From Paralithodes platypus (Eukaryota; Arthropoda; Malacostraca; Decapoda; Lithodidae): DNA of 64,000 bases. Below the pieces are notes generated by a model. That model saw nothing but the letters and a program-made list of their open reading frames with translations, did no database searches and was not told where the DNA came from. This document shows positions 42,900-55,141 of this stretch, piece after piece (the stretch's first letter is position 1; every line of letters begins with the position of its first letter). A program made the position numbers and the translations under genes. The DNA lies in assembly GCA_032716605.1 (NCBI GenBank), contig CM064501.1, forward strand, positions 19,696,687 through 19,760,686, written 5' to 3'.

Positions 42900-44541
42900 G
42901 AGGGTTAAAACATACCCTCCCGTAACAAACAATCAGCCATAACATTATCAGTGCCCTTAACATGCCACACATCCAAACTGTGTTCCGGCAGCAAAACAAC
43001 ACCGGACACTGATAAACTGCCCAGTCCATCACAAGACTGGCACTTCTCTTCGCTCTCTCCGGGAACGGGACCTGCCAATAACCTTTCACTATTTCCACCT
43101 TAGTGATAAACGAGGCAGCCCCGATGCGGTCTATGGGGTCGTCAACTCTGGGTAATGGATAGGCGTCTGTCAGGGATAATGCACCAACACTACTGCAACC
43201 AACACAAAAACGGATCTTGCCCCTCAACTCAGGTTGCAAAGTCACTGGCAAAGACCACTCACGATATCCCTTATCCCTCAGACCCTTCTCCAACATGTAG
43301 TCCAGCTCTGCGTTAAAGACAGGCTGTCGAGCAGGATTTATACGGTAGGGAGCCAACTTGAGCCTTGCACTGTCTCCAGCCTCTATGGCGGGTGCCACCC
43401 CAGACATCGGGCCTGGAGAATCAACAAACAGGCGGAAGTACTGCCACAGCCTAGTAAACAACTCCTCTTGGCGCTTAGGAACAAGAGGTTGCGACTTATC
43501 TCGAAGAACAACATGCTCATTGCCCTCCCACAACCCAGCCGGGACCGCAGTCTCTAAACTATAGTCTCCCTCTTTCTCCATCTCCGTCCCTAATACAGCC
43601 AGGTCATGAGAGAGACAATCTGTACCACCTGTGCAGTCACTCCCACAGTTCATAAGTGCCAAGGCTTCCCCGCCAATACCATACATGCGCACCCCCACAT
43701 TCCTTGCGGCTACACCTGCCTGCGCAGCATCACCGCCTTCAGCGCCACGGCCAGATGCAGTCGGTCTATGGTAGGGCTGTTGCATTTTTCTAAGGCAGCA
43801 TTGGGAGGCTATGCGACGGTCGGGCGTATCTATTACATAGTTAACCTCACCAATCTGTTTAATGTCCTGATACTGACCACAAACCTTAGCAGCCATGGGT
43901 CGATCCTGAACTGACAACCATGCCAAAGCCTCGTCGTCCACCTTGAACACCCCAGATTTAGCCTGGTTGTCACAATGGCCTCTTATCTTGGTGTTCATGC
44001 TGCTAACCGGGATAGCCTCCGGGTATCTAGTGGTAGTATCAATTAAAGGGTGAAAGTATTTATCTCCCGAACTGGTGGGTAATAAGGGACCAACCATGTC
44101 AACTATGACACAAGTCAATGGCGGTTCAACTGCAGGTGTAGGGATCAAACGTGCCACGGGTATTCTTGGGTGGGGTTCTCCAACTACCTTACCGATATGA
44201 CATATCAAAAAAGAAGCCACCGATGCATGCATATTAGGCCACCAAAAATGAGAATGTAGCCTATCAGTAGTCTCACATACCCCTAAATGACCCACCAGTG
44301 GTGCCACCTGCGTTAGCCTAACCAGCTCCTCCCTGAACTGGGCAGGCACCACTAACTGCTCCTCCCCCAAACCTGAGTTCGTATCCGGCTTCCACTGCCG
44401 ATACAACAATGCCCCTTTTTCAACAAATTTTTCTGTTTGACCGTTCTTCCCACCAGTCGTACCAACCTTCTTAAACAGGAGGCCCAGACTGGGGTCCTCT
44501 TGCTGCAACTTGCTCAGTTTATTTCTAGGTAACTCCATCAA
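42900..44541 (-). pseudogene. Integrase-RT remnant of element C
   Basis: The frame starts with the region before integrase (LSKLQQEDPSLGLLF) and has a zinc module (VGHLGVCETT) with altered cysteines and the first catalytic Asp (VIVDMVGPLLP). It then jumps by deletion to the end of integrase (SGVFKVDDEALAWL, VNYVIDTPDRR). RT starts at LAPYRINPARQP, with the finger motif degraded (FCVGCSSVGAL) and VEIVKGYWQVPFPERA. It is cut before YLDD. A short RNase H end (DNVMADCLL) lies in another frame near 42910-42950. Confidence 0.8.
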
Positions 44542-45444
44542 GGCCTCTGACCTGACCTGGCCTCACCTCTGACCTCTCAAAAATATCAGAAGGTTGAGTC
44601 GGTTTCACTAAGTCAGACTCCTCGTCCGGCACTAGGTCACCTCTACTAATCTCGGTAGCCTCACTGGGGTCAGCCAAGCCCACAGTTGCCTCCGGACCAG
44701 TGTCATCTAGTAGTGCATCATGGGATGGCCCAAACTCATGGCTGTCAGCCCCTGCATCCACTAAATCATCCACCTGCTGTGCCAAATGTGCCACTGATTG
44801 GGTCACTGCACCAACAGGGTAGATAGAGTCCATGTTATCTTCTTGCAAACAACCACCACCAGGGGGTACAAAAGCAGCCTCAGCGACGACTATAGGAGGC
44901 GGGACAACTATCTCCCTTGCCAAGTCAGTCCCGAGCAAAAAGTCCACCCCCTCAACTGGCAGAGTGTCCACCATAGCCACCTTAAACTCGGCAGTCAAAA
45001 GTGGGCACTCTCTAGGGTCACCGGGACTAAATCACAGAATTGTTCACTGTTGATTCCCCTGCACATCACAAACTCTCCCGTACTAATAGGTCCCCCTGTC
45101 AGGTTGCGACACATGGATTGTTGCGCCCCAGTATCCCTAAACACCTTGACAGGGTAAGTCTGCTCCCCAACCCGTACAAACCCATCATGTATGAATGGCC
45201 GACACCACTCAGGGGAAGTTTGATTATGCTCAGGTGGTGATACCATCTGGGGCGGCAAAGTGCTTACTACCCTGCTTCGCGCTGGCCAACACTGCCCCCC
45301 AAACTCACCAGTACCTGGCTTGCCTTTCACAGGCACCTCCCCTAGTGTCGCCACCAACTGGACAGCCTTGGGTTCCTGGGTAGCCTTCCATTTAGCACAC
45401 TGAGGTTTAATATGGCCCTCTTGTTTACAAAAATAACATCTCAC
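44525..45444 (-). pseudogene. Zinc knuckle and protease of element C
   Basis: CYFCKQEGHIKPQC is the Gag zinc knuckle. VFRDTGAQQSM is the aspartic protease active site, and VEGVDFLLGTDLA is the protease end, matching VEGVDLLLGNDFA in B. Two overlapping frames (45444-44995 and 44998-44525) imply one frameshift near 44997. The C-terminal linker is acidic. Confidence 0.8.
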
Positions 45445-45900
45445 TTCCGTAGAAGCTTGCTGGTTGTCAGCCTGGGTATAATTTGTGTCTTATTTGTGGT
45501 ACCTTTGGGTGATGATGGGCGAGCTGATACTGTGGCTGCTTGGTGCACAGGTCGGTCTCTCCTGTCACCAATGCTCCCCATGCACGTGCCACGCCGGACT
45601 AGTGCAAAGTCATAAGCCCAAACTGCTGCTTCCCTTATTGATTTAAACCGCTTTTCTTTTAATTTTTCCCCAATGTCCTTTTCAACTATGCTTGCAAACT
45701 GCTCCATCAGCCAAACCTCACACGCCGCCTCAAAAGTACCAGCTGACTCTGAATGCAGCCACTTAGCTAGAGTATCGCGCAGGGGGACTCGCATGTGGAT
45801 GGCACATTCCACATGCGAGTCCCCCTGCCGCTTCCGAGCCCCCCTGAAGGCCAACCTGTAAGCCTCGGGATGCAGCTCGTAGGCTTTTAACATAGCCTCT

Positions 45901-46495
45901 TTAACCCGGGAACGGCGAGGGGGGGTAATGAACTAGCTCCCCATGGGCGAGCATAATTATGGGCTCCATTCAGGCCAATAATCGTCATTTTACAATAAAT
46001 ATCGTTATTACCTATTCATATGAGCCTATTTTACCTTCACTATGAAGATAGTAACCTGTAACAACAATCAAATCAGTGAAAATATCATTTTTCTGGTCAA
46101 AATCGCGAATATAGATGAACCAGCCCATTCATGAATTTTGGAGAAAATTGAGGCAACCCCTCCCTCCACGAGGCCTCAAGCCACACTGAGCCTACTCATA
46201 CACACACTCGCTTGTGTAACACACCTGCTAGGCACGTAAGCACATCCCCCACACAGTTTGCTAATGTTAGCACAAAAATATACCAACATATTAGGGGATA
46301 ACAGGGAAAATAGGTGATAATTGAAGGGGGAGGGGAAAGGGAGGAAGGAGGGGATGTGGATGAGTGATATGAGGTATAGGGAAAACAAAAATGTTTAGTG
46401 CTGTTTAAATGGTATTTTTAGGCCTCCCTCTTAAGAGCTTTGCCGCCGTCGCCCAGTAAAACCTCTTAAGAGCTTTGCCGCCATTTACGGGTTAA
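45901..46495. mobile_element. TTAA-flanked MITE, copy 1 (piggyBac-like)
   Basis: It starts TTAACCCGGGAACGG and ends CCATTTACGGGTTAA; TTAA is the duplicated target. Two 20-base direct repeats containing cttaagagctttgccgcc lie near the right end (46430-46483). It has no coding capacity. It matches 48405-49004 in inverse orientation. Confidence 0.85.
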
Positions 46496-47136
46496 GTACA
46501 TCATACTCTAGCTCCTGCACTTCTAGGCGATCGTATGCATCGAGAGCCTTGCCTTTTAACACATTAGACACCAACGCTGCCCAGCGGTGCCCCGGCCACC
46601 GATACTCGTGGGCCTTCTTCTCAAAACGTAAGAACCACTCGGTGACCTTAAGTTCATCGAAGGCCGGCACGAGTTTCAGCCGTCGAGACAACAACACCTC
46701 TTCTGCCTCCTCCCTAGATGCATGACCAGCATTATTCCCTTGTCGTCCTTGCCCACTAGTTTCCAACTTCGTCTTCTCCAAATCTACCTCCCTATCTCTC
46801 TCTCTGCCTCTCCTCCATCTCCATCTTCCTCAACTCAAGCTCCCTATCTTTCTGCCTCTCTTCTCTCTCTGCCTGTAGGCCTCTCTCTTCTCTGTCTGCC
46901 TGTAGGCCTCTCTCTTCTCTCTCTGCCTGTAGGCCTATTCTCTTCTCCTCTATCTCCAATCTCTTAAGCTGAAGCTCGACCACTGGACTCCTTCTCGACC
47001 CTATCGGGGTTATAGGAGGAAACTGGGCATAAGGGGGAACATTGTGCTGAGCAGCCACCGTATGAGTAGCAGTGAAATGCTGGGGTGTGGCCCATGACAC
47101 ATGGGGGGAAGAAGGAGGATACTGGGGATTACTAGC

Positions 47137-47601
47137 ACCTTACGAGCGGCCTATGCGGTTTATTATATGTACCGCACAGCGGGGTGTTTTTAGCCAAAAT
47201 AGGGCTGTTTACGTGATCATTTTCATGCCTAAATAAGACCCAGAACGTAAAACAAGTACCTATCCCTGAAAGGGCATAAACAGAGCTTTCGAATGACACC
47301 ATAACGATCCTTGTATGATGGATAGTTTTCTTGCAATAACCGTGCAACGCGAGTGCAAAAAGCAGGTAATTCGGTAGTTTCGGTACATAATTGAGTATGT
47401 AGCGAGTGAGAGAGGAGGAGCTGAGCTGTCAGTAGGCCGCGGTGGTCTGGAGCAGTCATACGCTCGCTAGTCTCCTGCCACCACTTGTCTCTCTCTCTCA
47501 GCCACATTACGTGCTGAAATTGCCACTCGACCTATGTCGAGCGCCGCCACATAGTCCAGCTTTTTTTAACTCGACTTATGTTGCTCGCCGCTAATTAAGG
47601 G
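47137..47601. mobile_element. 465-bp MITE with CCTTA-type ends in Gag C
   Basis: It is flanked by a 5-bp duplication ctagc (47132-47136 and 47602-47606). The ends are accttacgagcggcc and the complement of cccttaattagcggc, an imperfect terminal inverted repeat. Its right end is clearly related to the right end of the 57783-58192 MITE (shared cgacttatgt stretch). Confidence 0.7.
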
Positions 47602-48404
47602 CTAGCATAACTTGAAACAAATGTACTGGCCATAGGGGCATGAACATAGCCCTGTGAAAATGAAGGGGCCGTACTGATAGGGTTGAATGCTGACGGTGGA
47701 AGTGTGGTGGCAGGTGCTGTGGTAATAGTAGGAGACTGCCTAAATACAGTATCACCTTGCTCTGGAGTTGTTGCTTCACTCCGGTCCCCATTAGAATGGT
47801 AGCTAGCCTGACTAATAGGACGCTGCGGCACATGCTGGATGGTGCCATTATCCACAACACGAGTACTAGCTTCAAAATAAGGACCACTAGGCTGCACAGC
47901 CAACTTGCACACCTCTTGAACTAACTCTGCCTTAGACATACCACTGCACCTCCACCCATGCATCTCCAACACACATCTTAATTCATCACTACTCCTGCTA
48001 GCAACCTCTTCTTGACTAGGTTGGGTTGTAATAAACTGCAAAACGTCCTCCCTCCCCACAATATGAACAGGAACGTAATCAACATGCGACATCTTAGCAA
48101 TAGTTGTGGACACGTGGCAATAGTTGTTAATGAAATAAGGGTACTATGTCCGTATACTTTCAACAGGAAGAACAATTACTGACAATCTAAATATAATTGC
48201 TTCACACCACAAGAACTCTATACTATCACACTATCCTAGGCGAGGTCGCCACTCTTACGAGGGCAGGTTTAGGGAAAAACAGATGCTCAAAATAGCCTAG
48301 CCCACAGCACCCTCACCCTGCAACAGACACGCTCTTAATATCTGACTCAAACACCAAGACACGCAGGTTCTCTAGGAAAAATGGTTATCTTCCTCTTGGC
48401 TCTA

Positions 48405-49004
48405 TTAACCCGTAAATGGCTGCAAAGCTCTTAAGAGGTTTTACTGGGCGACGGCGGCAAAGCTCTTAAGAGGGAGGCCTAAAAATACCATTTAAGCAGC
48501 ACTAAACATTTTTTTTTTTTTTTTTTTCCCCTATACCTCATATCACTCCTCCACATCCCCTCCTTCCTCCCTTTCCCCTCCCCTTCAATTATCACCTATT
48601 TTCCCTGTTATCCCCAAATTTGTTGGTATATTTTTGTGCTAACATTAGCAAACTGTGTGGGGGATGTGCTTACGTGCCTAGCAGGTGTGTTACACAAGCG
48701 AGTGTGTGTATGAGTAGGCTCAGTGTGGCTTGACGCCTCGTGGAGGGAGGGGTTGCCTCAATTTTCTCCAAAATTCATGAATGGGCTGGTCCATCTATAT
48801 TCGCGATTTTGACCAGAAAAATTATATTTTCACTGATTTGATTGTTGTTACAGGTTACTATCTTCATAGTGAAGGTAAAATAGGCTCATATGAATAGGTA
48901 ATAACGATATTTATCGTAAAATGACGATTATAGGCCTGAATGGAGCCCATATGCTCGCCCATGGGGAGCTAGTTCATTACCCCCCATTGCCGTTCCCGGG
49001 TTAA
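48405..49004. mobile_element. TTAA-flanked MITE, copy 2
   Basis: 600 bp including both TTAA copies. The empty site is present in the other LTR near 41393. It belongs to the same family as 45901-46495 and includes a T-run near 48509-48527. A diverged relative is at about 51176-51420. Confidence 0.88.
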
Positions 49005-49849
49005 AGCAGCAACAAGGAGACACAAAAATATCGATTGCCCCCGAGTCTGGTAGATAATGCATATAATATTTAAGAGTCCTTCTCTTCTAGACTGCACCTA
49101 ACTGAGGAAATATAACGCTGCCAGACTCCCAGACACTTCATAATATGCCCAATCGCTTAGGAATTAGGAATAATATAAAGCCGAAACATGGGGGAGAGTC
49201 TGGAGCACTAATCTAAGACATGGAACACAAGAGTTGACATACCAGAAGGTTGGGGATATGTTACCCTTGAGCATACCTCCAAACCATTGTGAATGTCAAC
49301 TTCAATAATGAAGGAGAAATATACATATAATATCAATAGGCAATGCAGTTAAACAATGGGAAAGAATGCACGGAAGAACAGGGTGAAGCTTATATCTTAA
49401 AATTGCAAAAGAAGTGAATGCAGTAATTTATAGTAAACTAAAGATGTTGAAATAAAACAATATGCTCAATATGACTCCAGCCCCTGCTATGCTCCAATTA
49501 AATAAAGAAACAAAAAGAAATATGCAGTATGCAAGGGAAACAAAAGGAGCAAGCTCGACAGACACCCACAAGCGATGTTGACACAACAAAAAGCAGGAAT
49601 AGAGTGAGCTCCCGCGGCCACGAGATATCCCAGGGCCACGCCAGGGAGGGAAGAAGAGCGCCAGGCACCGCCAGACTATGCAATTAACTAGGCAGCCTGT
49701 GCTCTCATTAACAATACACAAATAATCAGGTAAAACATAAGACAACATTGTGTGAACTTATGATAACGAAAATAATCTCACAAAGCCTAAATTAACTAAC
49801 TTATTTATAGGGCTGCCCTGACGGCAACACTAGACTACAGGGCGCCACC

Positions 49850-50747
49850 CATAGACTACATATAACCTAGACACAAAAGCGTGACGTCACACGGTTAGTT
49901 TGCCGCGCGTCCTAGGGATTTGGTGGCAGCACTATTGTATTGTACTGTAGCAAAGCACCTCAGTGGCTTGTCCTTATTATAGATAGTCTGTGCGCCGCGC
50001 GCGCCTGCCAGCTAGCTTGCTGCAGTGTTTCCAAAGTTAAGGGAATATCCGCAAAACGAGGGAGCAATAGATTAAAGAGGGAACGTATTTAAGAGTTAAT
50101 TAATGTTGGTAAAAACACTTGTAAATTATTTAGTATAAATTAGATATATATATAAGCAAGATGAAAACATTAAGTATACATATACACTATAAAACATAGG
50201 CTACTAATATATGATGCAAGCTGTATACCTTCAAGCAACACAATAAGAATTAAGTTGTCATTTTGAATATATATTAGTATGTTACATGTTATTTAGATGT
50301 TAATTTGTCAAGTAGCACTAAAACTGGACATTTATACTGATGACATCTAGGGATATTTTGTCCCACCATTGACGTTGGCAACTCCCGAATCTCACATCAA
50401 CAATGGCGGGTGTTGGAGAAATTTTGCTTGTGTACCTCCTCATAATGACGACAATTACACGATGACTGGCGCCTTTACAGTAGCCTCTACTTATATCTAT
50501 TTAACTATGTCATGTCTGCAGAGTCTCTGGATAATGTTCAATTGCTTATTAATAGCGTTATTAGTACAAGGTAGGGATTATTACGAATTAATGAGGACCA
50601 AGGACAAGGATAGTCAATATAATGTCTTTGTGGGGACCCTCCCCTCCCATTGTCCTTTGTGATCGTGCTGCCATCTCTCGAACGCGCGGCTCACTATTTA
50701 CATATTTGTGGCGTCTTCTTTCGTGTCTAGGTTATATGTAGTCTATG
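49850..50747. mobile_element. 898-bp DNA element with perfect TIRs of at least 24 bp and 8-bp target duplication
   Basis: The ends begin catagactacatataacc and are exact inverted repeats for at least 24 bases. gcgccacc flanks both sides (49842-49849 and 50748-50755). The empty site is in the 3' LTR near 42230. Eight-base duplications fit hAT or P superfamilies. An ORF of 97 codons (50369-50662) inside has no recognised similarity, so the element is probably non-autonomous. Confidence 0.82.
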
Positions 50748-50907
50748 GCGCCACCCAAGGGCTCGCTCGTGGGAACAAAGACAGAGGCTAGCCTCGCTAC
50801 CAGGCCCCTCACATGGCAACATGACGTCACTGCTGGACACAAAGCTATGTAAATTATTATAACACACATACAACTGAACTGAGGTTATATAAGTTCAGGG
50901 GAATGTG

Positions 50908-50910
<3 letters not shown>

Positions 50911-50949
<39 letters not shown>
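50911..50949. repeat. (AT)n microsatellite
   Basis: AT dinucleotide run at the 5' end of element C. The other end (41222-41237) is also AT-rich, so C inserted into or next to AT repeats. Confidence 0.9.
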
Positions 50950-50951
<2 letters not shown>

Positions 50952-51175
50952 GAGATGGACCGAATATTCTCTGTTTTTTCAATATTCACATTCGTATTCG
51001 CATCCGAATTTCCATTCATAGCTTTCTGTGAATATGCGAATATTTTCACAAAACCAATGGAAAATAAAAATTAAATATAAAATATTAAATTTTAAAGCCA
51101 ACACAAACGAATAAATAAAAATGAAGATGTGCGTGGGGCCGCTAGAGTGGCAGTGTTGCCACTTAACTTTATTTA
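50950..51175. other. AT-rich spacer with gaatattc motifs
   Basis: Short inverted words such as gaatattc and attcgtattcgcat occur. No gene, LTR or clear TIR is seen. Confidence 0.35.
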
Positions 51176-51420
51176 ACCTAAGCGCGGAGTAAATCCTGAT
51201 GAATTTCGTCATTTTACGATAGATATCGTTATTACTTATTCATATGCGCCTATTTTACGTTTAATATGAATATATTAATATGTAACAACAATAGAACGAG
51301 TGGGAATAGTATTTGGGGGGTGAAAAAGACGAAAAATTGCCGACCGTCCAGTCATGAGGTGAGAGGTGTGCGAGCTCTACACCCTCCCCTCTCGAGGCCT
51401 GAAGCGAGAGTGCTGTCTCT
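51176..51420. mobile_element. Diverged relative of the TTAA MITE
   Basis: tcgtcattttacgatagata, atcgttattac, ttcatatg and tgtaacaacaat appear in the same order as in 45980-46080 of MITE copy 1. A TTAA lies at its left limit; the right limit is unclear. Confidence 0.55.
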
Positions 51421-51889
51421 TTCGGCTACGCTGCATGTCTGCCTGCCGAGATCGGAACCTCTCCGGGTGGTCGGGGGCCAGGGGAGTGCTGGAGGGACCT
51501 TTGTGACCCTGGTCTTTGGGTCTTCTGGATGACCTAGATGTGTGTGAATTTGTATTTTGTTTTCGTGTGTTCATTGTTTTCTGTTGTGTTTTGTGTTGTC
51601 CCTATTCATGCTCTGTCTTGAGTCGGCCACCCCAAAACAAACAAAAATAGGAAAAGTGGGGATTGGAGTAAATAGACAGATAGATAGAAAAGTTGTCCAA
51701 TACAAAAACGCACCTTGTGTCAAAGTTTGATCGCAATCAGACAAGTGGTTCCGGGATTATTGCTTAAAAACCCGGTGTGCAAGAATAATTTGGAAAGAGA
51801 AGAAAAATAATAATCTGAACGATTACAATAGAGGTTACCCGCCGTAGGAGGGGGGGGGGGGGGGAGGGAAAGGGCCCCATCGGTCTTGC
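51421..51889. other. Spacer with a G-run
   Basis: No coding content is recognised. A G-rich run at about 51849-51868 and a short tagatagatagaaa stretch near 51675 are the only notable features. Confidence 0.35.
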
Positions 51890-52228
51890 CCCTGGTGCTG
51901 ACCCTGAAATGCTTTGGACCACTGCCTTCCATTCTTACTATCAATTTCAGCAACATTTATGGCCTTTCCTCTATCAAAGGTGATCTCATTTTCAACGAAA
52001 CCCAGTTTTTTGGGACTACTGACAGCAAACTCTTCTCTGTATCCTCCTACTATCTCTAATCTCAGTTTAAAGCCAAAGGTGTATGTTGCGTATATGTGTG
52101 CAACGATCTTGCTTTCTCTCGTGTTCCCAACTTTGATTCTTCTGAATTCTCATCTCTCTGGCTAAAGCTTTCTTGTCACTCTCCAACTAAATATTTCTGC
52201 GCTGTTTACCTCTCCCCATAATTCTACT

Positions 52229-55141
52229 TGAGATGCGGCACAGTAAAGAAGTACCAAATCCCAGCAACAAGGTATCGCCATCATCAGCTGCAACATCAGA
52301 GCAACCAGTCCGGGTTGCTACCATAAAATCAATTAGCACGATCGAACCCGATGGGTAACAACATGGCGACGAACAAGGCGGAGAAGGGACCACCATACCG
52401 AAGACGGCTGCAACGTCCAAAGAAAACACGCGGAGATGCAGAGACTATACCATTCCACAAAAACATAAGGCGGCCATATTGGAACAAAACCTTTGCACAA
52501 CGATTATGACCCCTGCACCAGCCCAAACCTCATCACCTTCCGCCCACAAGACCAATCCAAGGGCGTGCACCAGTGGAAACATATGAAAACCCGGTCTGCC
52601 ACAAACTTCACCCCTAAAAAGACGACGAAGCGGTTCACACGTGGACGGAGCCACCAAGGACACTTCAACACTTTTCCCGTATCATGCCGAGCCAAAACAG
52701 CCTCAAATCACGCCCAACTGCAGCCACACTACAAACTCAAGGGCATGCATCAGGGAAATATACAAAACAACTGCTCCATCACAGAAGGCCACAGAAAAAC
52801 AATGCAGAAGACAAGGGAAAGAATCCGAGACAAACCAACCCCCTTCAGACCCTAATATCTACACATTCTCGCCGCTCACAGGCTTCAACCTAGTTCCGTC
52901 GCATGCACGACTAGTCAACTCACCGGAAATGCCAGGTGTAACCAGTGCATCTTATCCAACAACACCAAACAAAACCTCATCACATGCCGTGCTTTTCATG
53001 CCCGGAGTCCCCCTACACCAAACACATCAGCCGGTAGAGACACTACCTACGCCAGCCAGACCATCATCAAGCAACCAGCCTGCTGGCTTGTATCCTATTT
53101 TTGGATCTTTGACAGGTAGTCATAGGTTAGAAAGGACAGTTATCAAATCTGAAGGTTGTCATAATAGTCAATTGGGACAGTCAGAACCGCACGGCTATAA
53201 TACCAAGGGTCGGGTCCAGTCACACTGTGGAGGCCACAGTACCTGCCGGGCAATTGCTTCATTAGGCATCTAAGAGTAACCAACAAGTTAAAGACATATT
53301 GCGCCCCCAAAAGTCTGAAATATATTTTACAGAGCTTAATGTTGGAGAAGTGAATCAGCCCAAAGCCCCTAAGGCCAGGGTCACTCTTCAACATAATACC
53401 TGGATTAACCCGCTGAGTACCAGCTAAATATTAATAAATGTACCACCCAGGACCGGCTGATTCTGATTTTTTTTTTTTATTCCCGAAACAATAGCGAATG
53501 GGTTAGGAAAGAAGGAAAACAAAAATATCAAAAAGTGCAAAAAATGGTCCTACAGAGCCCCCGAAAACGGATTTTACAAGAGTAAAAAATTGAAGGCAAT
53601 TTCCCCCAAAAAACATGTTTTTGCGCGCTCACGCGCATGCGGTTGGACTTTGAGAGTTTTCAACCATCGGCATGGGTGCGTGGGAACTTACACAGTTCCC
53701 ATACAAATCTGAGCCCTCGGGGTGCCATAGAACCGGAGTAATTAGGACCGGACCGGCCAGGATGCAAACCATGCGTCGCTGGGGTTTAGCGTTACATACA
53801 TTGTGGACGCAAACCCTGCGTCGCTGGGGCTCAGTGGGTTAAAGAGACACCTAGATTTCCTGAACAGCCTCACTCTCGCTCCCTTTTGTCTAAGTTCTAT
53901 ATAATAACAAGGTAAGGCAAGTGTGCATCACCACTAACCCTGCTAGCTTGCCTCCAACATCGGGAAAGACTGTTCAATACTTCGGTAGGGGAAAAGCTAG
54001 TTCTCCCACACAGGTACGACATAAGTGAGTGTAGAAGGACCCACCAGAGACCCAGAAGAAAACTTAACTTAGCCCAGCACCTGTTGAATTTATTCGGGCC
54101 AGATCCAAGCCTGTGACCAAGAAAGTGACATAAGTGCCGAGAGTCCTATACCTGAAACAATATATAACATCAGTGAATGTACGTTATTACTGAGGACCTC
54201 GACTCATCTTCAACACCTGTGCCCGTGCTTGTTCTCCCACTGCTCACCTCTTCTACCTCCTTTAAGTGCCTCTGGGTTTCTCGTAGTGTTAACAGTGATT
54301 ATAGTGAGGGCTTAGACCCAGATATGCCAAGATTAAAATTAATTAAAACTCAAAAACGTGCTTTACGTCTTCCCTTTTTATTGCCATTCGTTATCCTATT
54401 TGTTGGGAAACATACCACACCTACACCGGTGATATATATATGCATACTTCCTCGAGTCCGGGCTCCCGCGACTCATTGGAGAGGAGATATAAATATATTA
54501 TCACCATATCAAATCTTACATACACCCTACACGTCATTTGAGAACTCTAGTCGCAGATCTGAGTTTATGCGTTCCTGTCACTCAGGTTTATATAAAAATA
54601 GTGAGTCTCATCGCAGAGTTATGCTTTTCAGTCTATTGATACAGACTGCATGATCAATTTGAGAAGTTAATTCATAAATATATGTTATTAATGTTGAGAA
54701 CCTATTCGTAAAGACCTTACTTATTAATCAAGATCGTATTTATTATTCATGTAAGTGTGTTGTATAGAGTTCATTCTTTGTGTTACTTTTGAGAGCTATT
54801 GCTCTTTGTCATTTAAATCATATCCAGTAATTGTCTTTATATTTCCTATTTCGTGCATTCTCTGCCGTATCTTAGAGACGATTTATTTGTGTTGAGACCG
54901 ATGGTCTCCTTTATTTAGTTAACCATATCCTTGTATACGAGTCCTGCGTGGCCATTAAAGACACTTTTGAATATTGATGCTACCTGTGTTGATAAGAATA
55001 AAAACCATTCTAATCTTTCCTTGTGTTTTCTGTTGATTGCCTGCTATTTGTTTTGGGTCAGTCCTCGCCCAGTCGAGAGATCCTAAGTTGACTATATCAG
55101 CAATCAGAATATACCTCGTTCATTAGAAACGTAGCATAACA
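52229..55141. mobile_element. 2.9-kb insertion of unknown class in the LINE
   Basis: It begins TG and ends CA (tgagatgcgg to gtagcataaca) and is flanked by ctact (52224-52228 and 55142-55146). That would fit an LTR-type insertion, but I find no internal direct repeat, so it may be a solo or rearranged unit. ORFs inside (52641-53273 and 54177-54653) are Ser/Thr/Pro-rich or unrecognised, and I assign no function. An AATAAA-like motif lies near 54998. It contains a TTAA MITE at 53405-53842. Confidence 0.55.
53405..53842. mobile_element. TTAA-flanked MITE with CCCRCTGAG ends
   Basis: It starts TTAACCCGCTGAGTACC and its other end, complemented, reads TTAACCCACTGAGCCCC. The inverted repeat is imperfect (13 of 16). 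Internal short repeats of the type gcgtcgctggggyt sit near the right end. It has no coding content. Confidence 0.75.

Larger units (their letters stand above)
45441..48113 (-). pseudogene. Gag of element C, split by two MITEs
   Basis: Exon-like pieces are 48113-47607, 47136-46496 and 45900-45441. The N-terminus has a SAP-like helix-turn-helix (LRCVLEMHGWRCSGMSKAEL). A Lys/Glu/Arg coiled coil is built of direct repeats (GLQAEREER type). The capsid part reads VPAFDELKVTEWFLRF, and the SCAN-like end reads PEAYRLAFRGARK and EVWLMEQFASIVEKDI. MITE 47137-47601 interrupts the linker and MITE 45901-46495 interrupts the capsid segment. The frame is continuous on both sides when each insert and one target copy are ignored. 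A further frame change lies near 46785. Confidence 0.8.
41238..50910 (-). mobile_element. LTR retrotransposon C (Gmr1-like), decayed
   Basis: The 3' LTR is at 41238-42392 (1155 bp). The 5' LTR is at 48253-50910 and, after subtracting two later insertions, is 1156 bp. It is flanked by AT-rich microsatellite on both sides. The internal region holds gag, protease, a deleted integrase, then RT, so it has the same pol order as B. Gag is split by two MITEs, the integrase lacks its second and third catalytic residues, and RT lacks the YLDD half. Confidence 0.85.
48253..50910 (-). repeat. 5' LTR of element C with two nested insertions
   Basis: LTR sequence interrupted by 48405-49004 and 49850-50747. 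Without them it matches 41238-42392 closely. The end bases have changed (TAAGA instead of TAACA) and the primer binding site follows at 48251-48234. Confidence 0.88.

Noticed and set aside
52641..53273. 210-codon plus-strand ORF as a host gene
   Set aside because: Low-complexity Ser/Thr/Pro/His composition, no recognised motif, and it lies within an inserted unit. No evidence for a function.
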